Part shown: positions 43,210 to 52,720 of the stretch, piece after piece | How the letters are laid out: the number at the start of each line of letters is the position of its first letter | Position numbering within the stretch: position 1 is the stretch's first letter | NCBI GenBank assembly: GCA_041656735.1 | Contig: JBBACY010000006.1 | Location: forward strand, 39,260 to 103,259 | DNA length: 64,000 nt | DNA from: Perlabentimonas sp041656735 | GTDB lineage: Bacteria > Bacteroidota > Bacteroidia > Bacteroidales > Tenuifilaceae | Reading direction: 5' to 3' | Notes under the pieces: model-generated | Seen by the model: only the letters and a program-made list of their open reading frames with translations | What the model was told of the DNA's origin: nothing | Databases searched by the model: none | Made by a program: the position numbers and the translations under genes

Positions 43210-45072
43210 TTACTTCTTTTTTTGCATCTGCTGTTGCTGTTTTGCCATCTCCTCAAGTTTAGCCTGAAACTTCGACTTCTTTTTAGTTTGCGGCTTTTTA
43301 GCATTCTCGTTCAGCTTCTTCAAAATAGCCTCATCGTTAACAGTTGTTCTAATTAGTAGCGTTTGACCAAAAGTTATTATATTGGAAAGGAAATAGTAGT
43401 AACTAAGGCCAGCGGAGTGGTTGTTAAAAAACACAAGCATCATCACAGGCATCATATACAAAGTCATAAATTTCATACCAGGCATTTGAGCATTGGCATC
43501 GCCCATTTGCGCCGAGTTCATTTTTGAAGTTAAGAAGAGTGCCCCAGCCATAAGCAGTGTGAATAAGCTAATATGGTCACCATACATTGGTATGTTAAAC
43601 GGTAGGTCAATTATTGAATCATAGGTAGATAAATCCTCTGCCCACAGAAAACTCTTTTGCCTAAGTTCAAATGATGCTGGAAAAAATCGGAACATTGCAA
43701 TAAGGAACGGAAACTGGATAAGCATGGGCAAGCAACCTCCCATTGGGCTTACCCCAACCTTTTTGTAAAGAGCCATTGTGGTCTGCTGCTTCTTCATTGC
43801 ATCCTCTTTCTTAGGATACTTCTTGTTAATCTCATCGACCTGAGGCTTTAGCACCCGCATTTTTGCCTGGCTCAAATAGGATTTGTAGGTAAGCGGCAAG
43901 AGCACAACCTTAATAATTATGGTCATTAAGAAGATAATTAAACCATAACTTGCTATTTTATTGTTGAGCACATTGAACAAGAAAATAATAACATAACGGT
44001 TAATCCATTTAATACCCCAGCCACCAAGTGGAACAACCTCCTCAAAACCATACTCGTACTCCTTAAGGGTATTGAAGTGGTTAGGCCCATAATACATTTT
44101 CATACTATGCTTATCGTTCGCGGCGTCATCAATCGGAATACCTATACGCGAGGTAAATCTCTTAATATATGTTCCATCAACAATGGTGGAAGTGGAAAAG
44201 TTAGCATTTAGAAAATTATCATCGGACACTAAAAATGAGGAAAAGAACTGTTGCTTATATCCTACCCATCTAATTTTAGTTGACTCACTTTTAGAGTTCT
44301 CTTGGTTTCGAGGGCTAAGCTCCTCAAAATCGCCATTTGGTAGGCTATAAACAAGAGATGTGTACTCTGATTCCTTCTTGGCATTTTTTTCGAACTGCTT
44401 TGCAAATACATCCCAAACCAAATCGATAGAAGTAGTATTATTGGGAAATACCCTATCCATATTAACTAGCTGTACATCAAAATCTATTAAATATGAGTTG
44501 GGGTGAATGGTGTAGATATAGTCAATAAAAGATGACTCGCCAGCCGCCAAACGCATGGTTAGGCTTTTTGATGAAGAGCCCTCCTGAGTATAAATGGTTG
44601 AGTCGGCAGTGTTGGGGCTAAAGAACAGGTTTTGCGTTTCAACATTTTGATTGTTAGCCCAAAACTGTAATCCGAAAGTGTTCTTCTCATCAGCCAGCAT
44701 TTCAAGTGGCTCTTGAGTATATGTTTTAAACTGCTTAACCTCAGCCGAATATACTGCACCCCCTTTGGTTGATATCTTAAGTTTAATAAGCTCGTTCTCA
44801 AGCGTAATAAACTGCTCCTCGCCTTTTGTTACCCCTTCAAAATTTGTATTAGCAAGCAATGCATCCTCAACTTTGGTGTTTGCAGAGGTTTCTTTTTCGG
44901 TTAAAGCAATCTCTTGCTCTTGCAAGGCTCTTTGCCTAGCTTGCACAAGCGCTATTGAATCGGAACGACGCTGTGTAGCCTCCAATTGTTCTTGCGAAGG
45001 GCGATTAATATAGCTAAATCCTATTAAAATTACGAATATTGTAACTAGGCCAATTATTGTATTTCTATCCAT
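43210..45072 (-). CDS. yidC: membrane protein insertase YidC
   Basis: YidC inserts and folds inner-membrane proteins, with or without the Sec translocon. The 620-residue product has an N-terminal helix (about 5-22), a large periplasmic domain (about 60-345) and the C-terminal insertase core with KVVLLPLTYKSYLSQAKMRVLKPQV, GVSPMGGCLPMLIQFPFLIAMF and further helices. The C-terminus is rich in Lys and Gln (AKKPQTKKKS, then KQQQQMQKKK), as in Gram-negative members. pyrG lies upstream with a 119-base gap. Confidence 0.97.
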   Translation of the reverse strand: MDRNTIIGLVTIFVILIGFSYINRPSQEQLEATQRRSDSIALVQARQRALQEQEIALTEKETSANTKVEDALLANTNFEGVTKGEEQFITLENELIKLKISTKGGAVYSAEVKQFKTYTQEPLEMLADEKNTFGLQFWANNQNVETQNLFFSPNTADSTIYTQEGSSSKSLTMRLAAGESSFIDYIYTIHPNSYLIDFDVQLVNMDRVFPNNTTSIDLVWDVFAKQFEKNAKKESEYTSLVYSLPNGDFEELSPRNQENSKSESTKIRWVGYKQQFFSSFLVSDDNFLNANFSTSTIVDGTYIKRFTSRIGIPIDDAANDKHSMKMYYGPNHFNTLKEYEYGFEEVVPLGGWGIKWINRYVIIFLFNVLNNKIASYGLIIFLMTIIIKVVLLPLTYKSYLSQAKMRVLKPQVDEINKKYPKKEDAMKKQQTTMALYKKVGVSPMGGCLPMLIQFPFLIAMFRFFPASFELRQKSFLWAEDLSTYDSIIDLPFNIPMYGDHISLFTLLMAGALFLTSKMNSAQMGDANAQMPGMKFMTLYMMPVMMLVFFNNHSAGLSYYYFLSNIITFGQTLLIRTTVNDEAILKKLNENAKKPQTKKKSKFQAKLEEMAKQQQQMQKKK

Positions 45073-45191
45073 TGTATCTTTATTTATTGTGTAGATTTTA
45101 GATTTTGAACCTGCGAAATTAACCCATAAATCTTAAATAGTGCCATGAAAGATGATTATTTATGATAAGCTAACCTTGTAGGACGTATTCA

Positions 45192-46805
45192 CTACTTCGT
45201 ATTCTTTTTAGTAGCCTTAACAAAGTCAACAAAAAGTGGGTGCGGGTTAACCACTGTACTTTTATACTCAGGGTGAAATTGTACCCCAATAAACCAAGGG
45301 TGACTAGGAATTTCAATAATTTCAACCAAATTCGTATCAGGATTTAAACCAGATGCTATCATTCCTTTTGTTTGCAAGTCATTTAAATACTCGTTATTTA
45401 GCTCGTATCTATGGCGATGACGCTCCTGAATATTTGTGGTTTTGTATGCTTCAAAGGCTTTTGTTCCTTCTTTTATCACGCATGGATAGGCTCCCAGCCG
45501 CATGGTTCCGCCCTTGTCGCTTATCCCTTTTTGGTCGCCCATTAAGTCGATTACTGGATGCTTGGTGCTCCGAGTCATTTCGGTTGAATTAGCATCGGGA
45601 TAGTTTAGCACATTTCGAGAAAACTCAATAACAGCGCACTGCATACCCAAACAGATACCTAAAAACGGGGTATTACTTTCACGAGCGTACTTAACGGCTT
45701 CAATTTTACCCTCAATGCCTCTATGTCCGAAGCCAGGGGCAACTATAATTCCGTTCATTTCGCTCAATATTTCGGCCGCATTCTCACGATTAATCGTTTC
45801 GGAATGTATTGGGATAATATCAACCTTACAATGATTTGAAGCACCTGCATGAATAAGCGACTCCATAATCGATTTGTATGCATCGGGAAGTTCAACATAC
45901 TTGCCAACTAGGCCAATTTTTACAACCGACTTTGGGTCCTTTAGCTTGTCAATAAACTGTCTCCAGGTTTTAAGTTCGGGCTCTTTACCTATGGGTAAAT
46001 TTAGCTTTTGCATAACAATTATATCGAGTTTCTCCTTTAGCATTAAAAGAGGAACCTCGTATATTGTTGAAACATCGATAGATTCAATAACCGACTCAAG
46101 GTTCACGTTACAAAAGAGTGAAACTTTTTTGCGAACATCAATGGTTAATTCATGTTCGGTACGCAAAACAAGCACATCGGGCTGTATCCCATTTTCGAGC
46201 ATCACCTTAACAGAATGCTGGGTAGGCTTAGTTTTAAGCTCGCCCGAGGCGGCTAAGTAAGGAACCAAAGTAAGGTGAACGAAGGCTGCGTTTGTTGGGC
46301 CCAACTCATACTTTAGCTGCCGCACAGCCTCAACATAAGGTAATGACTCAATATCGCCAACGGTTCCACCTATCTCGGTTATTACAACGTCAAATTTATT
46401 TCTAGTACCAACAAGTTTAATTCTATGCTTAATCTCATCGGTAATATGTGGAATTACCTGCACTGTTTTTCCTAGATACTCGCCACGTCGTTCCTTATTA
46501 ATAACCGACTGGTAAATACGACCAGTTGTAACATTATTGGCTTGGGTTGTGTGTACATTCAAAAAACGCTCGTAATGTCCTAAATCCAGGTCGGTTTCGG
46601 CTCCATCTTCAGTTACATAACACTCCCCATGCTCATATGGGTTTAGGGTACCTGGGTCAACATTAATATATGGGTCAAGTTTCTGAATAGTAACTGAGTA
46701 GCCCCTACTCTGTAGTAGCTTAGCTAGCGATGCTGAGATAATTCCTTTACCCAATGAGGATGTGACCCCACCAGTTACAAAAACATATTTGGTATTGTGC
46801 GGCAT
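45192..46805 (-). CDS. pyrG: CTP synthase
   Basis: PyrG makes CTP from UTP with glutamine nitrogen and ATP. The 537-residue product has the synthetase domain (YVFVTGGVTSSLGKGI at 7-22, then LDPYINVDPGTLNPYEHGE) and the C-terminal class I glutaminase domain with the nucleophile in LGICLGMQC and the His-Glu pair in GVQFHPEYKS. Length and motifs are complete. It lies between the DUF349 gene and yidC on the same strand. Confidence 0.98.
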   Translation of the reverse strand: MPHNTKYVFVTGGVTSSLGKGIISASLAKLLQSRGYSVTIQKLDPYINVDPGTLNPYEHGECYVTEDGAETDLDLGHYERFLNVHTTQANNVTTGRIYQSVINKERRGEYLGKTVQVIPHITDEIKHRIKLVGTRNKFDVVITEIGGTVGDIESLPYVEAVRQLKYELGPTNAAFVHLTLVPYLAASGELKTKPTQHSVKVMLENGIQPDVLVLRTEHELTIDVRKKVSLFCNVNLESVIESIDVSTIYEVPLLMLKEKLDIIVMQKLNLPIGKEPELKTWRQFIDKLKDPKSVVKIGLVGKYVELPDAYKSIMESLIHAGASNHCKVDIIPIHSETINRENAAEILSEMNGIIVAPGFGHRGIEGKIEAVKYARESNTPFLGICLGMQCAVIEFSRNVLNYPDANSTEMTRSTKHPVIDLMGDQKGISDKGGTMRLGAYPCVIKEGTKAFEAYKTTNIQERHRHRYELNNEYLNDLQTKGMIASGLNPDTNLVEIIEIPSHPWFIGVQFHPEYKSTVVNPHPLFVDFVKATKKNTK

Positions 46806-46839
46806 TGTATAAGAATAAATAAATTAATGTAAAAAAAGA

Positions 46840-48921
46840 TTACGCTTGGTCCATATTGTCAATCATACGAATCTTTTCTTCGAAAACCTTTAGGTCAGTT
46901 CTAGCCTTCTCTATTTTTCGCTCAACATCCTTAATAAGTTGCTCAGCGTTTTTCGATTTGGCAAAAAATCCAATGTTATTTTCCCAAAGAGTGATGTCAT
47001 TCTCGAGCTGCTTCATTTGATTGAAAAGTTTATCACGCTCAAATCGCAGCTTATTCTCCATTCGAGGATTTCCCTGACTTGTATCAATCTTGGTTTTAAA
47101 CTTTAGGATATTCTTTTTGGAGTTATCAATTTTAAGGTCTTCAAAGTGCCTGTTAAGGGCTTCTCTATAATTCTTTTGAAGTTCATCTTTCTTTTTAAGT
47201 GGAACAAAGCCTATTTCGGCCCAACGGCGCTGGAAATCCTTTATCATTTTAAGGTTTTCCTCTACGTTTTCGGTTGCCTTAAAATCAACGATATCGGCTA
47301 CAAGTTTCTCTTTAGCTACTAGGTTGTCTTCATATTTACTATCAACACTGGCAAAATGCTCTGATTTACGCTTAAAGAAATGATCGCAAGCCGCGCGGAA
47401 ACGCTTCCAAACCTCATCGCTCTGCTTTCGGGGTACCGGGCCAACCTCTTTCCAACGTTTCTGTAAATTAATTAGCTCTTCGGTTGCTTTTTTCCATTCG
47501 GGACTGTCTTTTAGAGCTTCGGCTTGGATGCATAAATCAACTTTAAACTGGAGGTTATTCTGCTGATCTTCGCGTGCCTCCTGATAGTACTCGCGCTTGC
47601 TACTAAAAAACACGTCGCATGCTGCTCGAAAACGCTCGTAAATTTTATTATTATCTTTTTTAGGAGCAAAGCCAATGGTTTTCCACACCTTTTGAAGTTC
47701 TATCATCTCTTTGGAGCTTTTATTCCACTCTTTGGCCGTGGTAACTACCCTAGATGATATCTCTTCAGCACTTTCACAAAGTGCTTTTTTAGCCTCAAGA
47801 TTAGATTTTTGTTCCTCGCGTAACCCTTCAAAATACTCCTGATGCTTTTTATTTATGGTTGATGTAACCTCTTTAAAACGATCCCATATTTCGGTTCTAT
47901 TTTCGTTTGGCACAGGGCCAATTTCGCGCCACTGTCCGTGATATTTCTGTAACTTTCTGAAAGCTGCAATAATTGAAGGTTCTAGAAGTAACTCTTCGGC
48001 CTTTTCGCAAAGCACCGTTTTTTCCTCTAGATTACGTTTGAGGTCTAAGTCTTTCAGTTCCTTATTAATTTTTACGTAATCGTAAAAATTTTGCACATGA
48101 TGATGGTAGGTTTCCCATAAATCGTTCAGGTTCGCTTGGGGTACAGGGCCAATTTCGCGCCAACGCTGCTGTAACTCACGGAAATCTTGAAAAGTTTGAT
48201 TAACCGATTCGTTCCTGTTAACCAGCTCCTTTATCTCATCAATAATTGCTTGTTTCTGTTCTAGATTATTTTGTTTTTTATTTTCAAACTCACGATTATA
48301 CGCTGCTTTTTTACTACGATACTGCTTTAGCAACTCCTTTATTTGTGGTTCCATTGGATCCTGAGGGGCTTCAAACTCCTCGATGTTTCCGCCTGCATCA
48401 ACCCATTCCTTTCGCTTTAACTCAAGGTCGGCCTTATGCTTTTTATAAAAATTAAGTTTTATACTCTCAACATCGGTCCTGATGTACTGAACAGACTTAT
48501 TGTCAATTAATTGCTTTAGCTTATCGGCAAGCTCCTCACGCGATAAAATAGAGTAATCAACAGGTTCAAAAGAATTACTTCCTTGGGTAACATCAACCGC
48601 ATCATCATCTTTGTCAGAATTCTCATCTTCTTCGTGACTGAGACTATCGTCGGTTTCCATTTCCGGCTTTACCTCCTCAGCAGGTTGATCACTCTCAACT
48701 TTCGCAGAGGGTTCATCATCCTTTTTTAAAGTTGTTGGGGTTGAATCATCAGCTACCTCGGTTTCAACCTTATCGGGTTGAGCAGGTACCTCATCGGCGG
48801 TTTGGGGTTGAGTTTTACTCTCTGTTGCGTTAACAGTTTCGTTAGAGGGAGTGTTCATCGTATTTTCGGCATCGCCGAACTGATCATTACTGATCTGATC
48901 CTTCTGGTTAGCAGTTTCCAT
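46840..48921 (-). CDS. DUF349 repeat protein with acidic N-terminus
   Basis: This 693-residue protein starts with about 125 residues of low-complexity, Glu/Asp/Ser/Thr-rich sequence. After that it is helical, with five DUF349 repeats marked by the WREIGPVP signature (variants RWREIGPVPQ, QWREIGPVPN, VWKTIGFAPK, RWKEVGPVPR, RWAEIGFVPL). The last 80 residues form a coiled coil. DUF349 proteins are widespread in Bacteroidota and have no agreed function. The gene is just upstream of pyrG (34 bases). Confidence 0.9.
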   Translation of the reverse strand: METANQKDQISNDQFGDAENTMNTPSNETVNATESKTQPQTADEVPAQPDKVETEVADDSTPTTLKKDDEPSAKVESDQPAEEVKPEMETDDSLSHEEDENSDKDDDAVDVTQGSNSFEPVDYSILSREELADKLKQLIDNKSVQYIRTDVESIKLNFYKKHKADLELKRKEWVDAGGNIEEFEAPQDPMEPQIKELLKQYRSKKAAYNREFENKKQNNLEQKQAIIDEIKELVNRNESVNQTFQDFRELQQRWREIGPVPQANLNDLWETYHHHVQNFYDYVKINKELKDLDLKRNLEEKTVLCEKAEELLLEPSIIAAFRKLQKYHGQWREIGPVPNENRTEIWDRFKEVTSTINKKHQEYFEGLREEQKSNLEAKKALCESAEEISSRVVTTAKEWNKSSKEMIELQKVWKTIGFAPKKDNNKIYERFRAACDVFFSSKREYYQEAREDQQNNLQFKVDLCIQAEALKDSPEWKKATEELINLQKRWKEVGPVPRKQSDEVWKRFRAACDHFFKRKSEHFASVDSKYEDNLVAKEKLVADIVDFKATENVEENLKMIKDFQRRWAEIGFVPLKKKDELQKNYREALNRHFEDLKIDNSKKNILKFKTKIDTSQGNPRMENKLRFERDKLFNQMKQLENDITLWENNIGFFAKSKNAEQLIKDVERKIEKARTDLKVFEEKIRMIDNMDQA

Positions 48922-49068
48922 GATAAGCGTATTTACTATCGTTGAGTCAAATTAAGAATACATTAAATTTCAGCTTACGAAAATACGCAATATGTGCTAA
49001 TACTCAAAGTATTTTAAAAGAAATCGAAATTTTAAGCGTTTAGCACATCGAACCATATAAAATGATGA

Positions 49069-49095
49069 GCCCGGGAGAGAATATCTCACCCGGGC
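49069..49095 (-). terminator. terminator after the Hsp20 gene
   Basis: GCCCGGG and CCCGGGC arms with an inner GAGA/TCTC pair and one A-A mismatch. On the minus strand T-rich sequence follows (TCATCATTTTATA). Confidence 0.65.
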
Positions 49096-49118
49096 CACAA
49101 ACACCTTAATAATATATA

Positions 49119-49559
49119 TTAGTTAACGCTAATTATGCGTGGCGGCTTTTCAATCGCCTCTTCCCGTTTCGATAAAGTAATGGTTAAAACTCCATCCTTG
49201 TATGTTGCCTCTACTTTTGATGTATCAATGGATTTTCCTAGCGAAAAAGAACGCTCGAATGAGCATTTAGAGAATTCGTTCAAAATGTAGTTCTCCTGAT
49301 TCTCATCATTAACAGTAGCCGTTACTAGGAGTGTGTCCTTTTCAATGTTAACCTTAAAGTCGTTCTTATTGTATCCTGGCGCTGCCATTTGCAGTAGATA
49401 CGTTTTAGATTCCTCAACAATATTTACGGCTGGAAACTTTTGGCAATTGCGAGCATACTGATTTTGCACATTAGAAAAACGGTTTAAAAACTCGTTGTAC
49501 TCGTTACGTCTGGCAGACTCATATGCCGACCTTGGACGCGAAATGTTTAGTAGTGTCAT
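49119..49559 (-). CDS. Hsp20/alpha-crystallin family small heat shock protein
   Basis: The 146-residue protein has the alpha-crystallin domain at about 45-140, with ESKTYLLQMAAPGYNKNDFKV, SFSLGKSIDTSKVEATYKDGVLTITL and the C-terminal IxI-type tail PPRIISV. Small heat shock proteins form oligomers that hold unfolded proteins. Two dyads upstream, one over the promoter, suggest stress control by a repressor or activator (see 49609-49675). Confidence 0.93.
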   Translation of the reverse strand: MTLLNISRPRSAYESARRNEYNEFLNRFSNVQNQYARNCQKFPAVNIVEESKTYLLQMAAPGYNKNDFKVNIEKDTLLVTATVNDENQENYILNEFSKCSFERSFSLGKSIDTSKVEATYKDGVLTITLSKREEAIEKPPRIISVN

Positions 49560-49608
49560 ATTAGTAAAATTTAATTGTTAGTATTCTAATCTGCTTAACA
49601 CTATATAA

Positions 49609-49675
49609 AAAATGTACCAATCGTAAAAAGACGACACATTGTCGTGATTCATAGAAACACAATGCCATATTGTCG
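49609..49675 (-). promoter_or_regulatory. Hsp20 promoter with two operator-like dyads
   Basis: The -7 box TACATTTT (minus, 49609-49616) is followed upstream by the perfect dyad ACGACA-CAT-TGTCGT at 49631-49645, which covers the -33 region, and by a related TGCCATATTGTCG at 49663-49675. Dyad centres are 31 bases apart, close to three helical turns. The pattern TGNCA-N3-TGNC(A/G) is shared. Operator function is inference. Confidence 0.5.
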
Positions 49676-49728
49676 CAAAAAAGTATTGTTTTTGTAAAAT
49701 TAATATGCCGATTTGCACAATTTTGTTT

Positions 49729-49736
49729 TAGCTTTG
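49729..49736 (+). promoter_or_regulatory. -7 box for the TonB receptor gene
   Basis: TAGCTTTG matches TAnnTTTG exactly. TTTG motifs occur 13 and 34 bases upstream, neither at the usual distance. The leader to TTG 49788 would be about 45 bases. Confidence 0.4.
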
Positions 49737-49787
49737 CGTTTTTAATAGTAAGTGCGTCTAAATTACTTCTGTAATAACTCGTAATAC

Positions 49788-52244
49788 TTGATAACAAGAA
49801 AACACATATTCCTTATTTTTGTCCTCGCTATTGCAGTTGCGCCCAATATTTACGGGCAGTCAATCGGCGTGATTGAAGGTATTGTTAGCAATGTAAAAGG
49901 GTTACCAATTGCTTACGTAAACGTTGTGAACGACAATAATAAAACGGGTATTGCCACTGATAGCATAGGGTTTTACGCTTTGCATCTCCATAGTACCGAC
50001 TCCATAACAATTAGTTTTTCGGCTGTGGGCTACTCCTCCAAAACAGTAAAAACCCAAGTTAGCAAGGGCGAACGAAAAACAGTGAACGTAACGCTTAACG
50101 AATCGACAAGCGAAATTGACGAAGTTACCATCACAATATCAAACAGAAGGTTTGGCAACATTGAACGAATTAACCATAAAACCATAGAGCATCTCCCTAG
50201 CGCATCGGGCAGTTTTGAAACGATTCTAAAATCGCTACCCGGTGTTTCATCATCAAACGAATTGAGTTCTCAGTACTCGGTTAGAGGGGGAAATTTCGAT
50301 GAAAACTTGGTGTACGTTAACAATGTTGAAGTATATCGTCCGTTTCTTATAAGATCTGGGCAACAGGAGGGTTTAAGTTTTATAAACTCGGATATGGTTG
50401 ACGGCGTGGAATTTTCGGCAGGTGGTTTTAATGCCGAATATGGCGATAAAATGTCGTCGGTGCTAAACATTAAGTACAAAACTCCAAACGAAAACAAAGC
50501 CAAGGTAGAAGCTAGCCTACTAGGAGCAAGCGGCACAATTGAAGGGGTAAACAAGAGTCAGCGTTTCAGTCATATAACCGGAGTAAGATACAAAACATCG
50601 CAATATTTGCTCAACAGCCTCGACACAGAAGGCGAATACAAGCCTTCGTTCTTCGACCTACAAACAAGCCTATCATGGCGAGTTACGCCTAAGCTAAAAT
50701 TCAATTTCTTAGGAAACATATCAAGCAACAGCTATAAATTTGCTCCCGAAGAGCGCGAAACCCGATTTGGCGCATTTACCAACGCCCTTCAGCTAAAAGT
50801 GTACTACCAAGGGCAAGAAATTAGTAAGTTTGAAACATTTCAGGGTGCGTTTGCTGGCGAGTATAACCCTAACGATAAGGTTATTCTGAAGTTTATTGGT
50901 AGCGGTTACCTAGCCAACGAATCGGAAACCTTCGACATAATTGGACAGTACTTGCTTAATGAGTTGGATAATTCTCTCGGTTCAACAACATACAGTGATA
51001 GTCTTATTAACGTTGGCGTGGGAGGGTTTATGAATCATGCTCGAAATTTTTTAAGTGCCAACATTCTAAAGGCAGAACATCTGGGCATAGCCACCATTAA
51101 TAGCCATACTATAAAATGGGGTATTTCGGCTCAGCATGAACTGATTAACGACAGGTTAAACGAATGGGAACTAATCGACTCATCGGGCTATGCAATGCCC
51201 TACAACGGCGAGGAGCTGATTCTATCAAAACGCTTGTACTCAATAAATAGCATACCATCTAACAGGTTTAACGCCTATGCTCAAAATACGTACCGTACCT
51301 CCTTCAACAAAATTGATTTCTCGGCAACAGCCGGAATTCGAGTTACTTACTGGAGTTTTAATGAAAACATTAACGTAAGTCCCAGGGCATCAATAACAGT
51401 AAGGCCACACTGGCAAAGCGATGTTTCTTTTCACCTGTCGGGAGGGTACTATTTTCAACCTCCTATTTATAAGGAATTTAGGCTAGCAAACGGGGACTTA
51501 AATCGAAACATATCCTCGCAAAAGTCGATACATGCTGTTTTAGGCGCTGAGTATCTTTTCGAGTCGTGGAATAGACCGTTCCGTTTGCAAGTGGAACTAT
51601 TTCACAAAGCACTGCACAACCTAATTCCCTATAAAGTTGATAATGTGCGAATAATGTACACAGGCGAGAATATTGCCAACGGTTTTGCGCAGGGTATTGA
51701 CTTTAAAATAAATGGTGAATTTGTAGATGGGGCAGAATCATGGGCTAGCCTATCAATAATGAGAGCTTTTGAGGATGTAGAAAATGACTCATACATTGAT
51801 AGCGGCGGAAAAACAGTTTACCCCGGATACTACCCACGACCAACCGACCAACGTATTAACTTCGGGCTATTTTTCCAAGACTATATTCCGAATAGCCCTT
51901 CATACAGAGTTCACCTAACAGGTTATTTTGGTACAGGTTATCCTGTTGGCATTCCCGACTCGGATAGATGGGATATCCTTGCTCGTATGCCCGCTTATAA
52001 ACGGATTGATATAGGCTTCACTAAAACCATAAAGGGTGAAAATAGTAATGGGCTAAGCAAAGTAAAATGGCTAAACGAGCTGTGGATAGGCGTTGAAGTA
52101 TTCAATATTTTCGACTTCACAAATACCATTTCCTATATGTGGGTTAAAACGGTTGCAAACCAGAACAATGAATCGGGGCAGTATGCGGTGCCAAACAACC
52201 TAACATCGCGAAGAATAAATGTGAAGGTTTTAGCAAAATTTTAG
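49788..52244 (+). CDS. TonB-dependent outer-membrane receptor
   Basis: The 818-residue protein starts at TTG 49788 and has a signal peptide (about 1-23, ending NIYGQ). A CarboxypepD_reg-like domain covers about 26-112, the plug domain about 130-230 (IEHLPSASGSFETILKSLPGV, then YSVRGGNFDENLVYVNNVEVY), and a beta-barrel the rest, ending with ...RRINVKVLAKF and a C-terminal aromatic residue. No SusD partner is encoded, so it is not a classical Sus pair. The substrate is unknown. Divergent from the Hsp20 gene. Confidence 0.92.
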   Translation: MITRKHIFLIFVLAIAVAPNIYGQSIGVIEGIVSNVKGLPIAYVNVVNDNNKTGIATDSIGFYALHLHSTDSITISFSAVGYSSKTVKTQVSKGERKTVNVTLNESTSEIDEVTITISNRRFGNIERINHKTIEHLPSASGSFETILKSLPGVSSSNELSSQYSVRGGNFDENLVYVNNVEVYRPFLIRSGQQEGLSFINSDMVDGVEFSAGGFNAEYGDKMSSVLNIKYKTPNENKAKVEASLLGASGTIEGVNKSQRFSHITGVRYKTSQYLLNSLDTEGEYKPSFFDLQTSLSWRVTPKLKFNFLGNISSNSYKFAPEERETRFGAFTNALQLKVYYQGQEISKFETFQGAFAGEYNPNDKVILKFIGSGYLANESETFDIIGQYLLNELDNSLGSTTYSDSLINVGVGGFMNHARNFLSANILKAEHLGIATINSHTIKWGISAQHELINDRLNEWELIDSSGYAMPYNGEELILSKRLYSINSIPSNRFNAYAQNTYRTSFNKIDFSATAGIRVTYWSFNENINVSPRASITVRPHWQSDVSFHLSGGYYFQPPIYKEFRLANGDLNRNISSQKSIHAVLGAEYLFESWNRPFRLQVELFHKALHNLIPYKVDNVRIMYTGENIANGFAQGIDFKINGEFVDGAESWASLSIMRAFEDVENDSYIDSGGKTVYPGYYPRPTDQRINFGLFFQDYIPNSPSYRVHLTGYFGTGYPVGIPDSDRWDILARMPAYKRIDIGFTKTIKGENSNGLSKVKWLNELWIGVEVFNIFDFTNTISYMWVKTVANQNNESGQYAVPNNLTSRRINVKVLAKF

Positions 52245-52300
52245 AGTATTCGAAATCCCTAAAAATCGATAAAAATCGATAATATAAAACACAATATTCT

Positions 52301-52331
52301 TTTGCCTAAGGTATAATTTTAACTAATTTTG
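52301..52331 (+). promoter_or_regulatory. promoter of the FtsB/DivIC-like gene
   Basis: TTTG at 52301-52304, exactly 19 bases, TAATTTTG at 52324-52331; both boxes exact. Start near 52338, leader about 59 bases. Just upstream AAAAATCGAT occurs twice in tandem. Confidence 0.75.
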
Positions 52332-52396
52332 CTAGCAATAATTCTTCTGAAGGAGCAAAGAGTTTTACCCGCCTAACGCTAATATTTTTTATCAAA

Positions 52397-52702
52397 ATGA
52401 CTGGAGCAGATATTTGGAATAAAATTTTTCCGTGGTTAAAAAATAAATATATCTTAACTACCGCAATATTCTTGCTCTGGATGCTTATTTTCGATAGCAG
52501 CAACTGGATTGATGTATATAGAGAATACAGTAGGATTAGTAAACTTACCAAAGAGCAAGAGTACTATATTGAAAAAATAAAGGTAGACCAACAAAGGTTA
52601 AAGGAGCTGCAAACGAACAACGAAAACCTAGAGAAATTTGCGCGTGAGCAGTACCTTATGAAGAAACCCAATGAGGAAATTTTTGTAATTATGCCCGACT
52701 AG
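52397..52702 (+). CDS. septum formation initiator (FtsB/DivIC-like)
   Basis: The 101-residue protein has one membrane helix at about 17-35 (NKYILTTAIFLLWMLIFDSS) followed by a coiled coil (about 40-78) and the end REQYLMKKPNEEIFVIMPD, the typical FtsB/DivIC family pattern. These proteins bridge FtsL and FtsQ in the division complex. The gene is alone between the TonB receptor and rlmD. Confidence 0.9.
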   Translation: MTGADIWNKIFPWLKNKYILTTAIFLLWMLIFDSSNWIDVYREYSRISKLTKEQEYYIEKIKVDQQRLKELQTNNENLEKFAREQYLMKKPNEEIFVIMPD

Positions 52703-52720
52703 AAACGCGGCGCGCAACAA

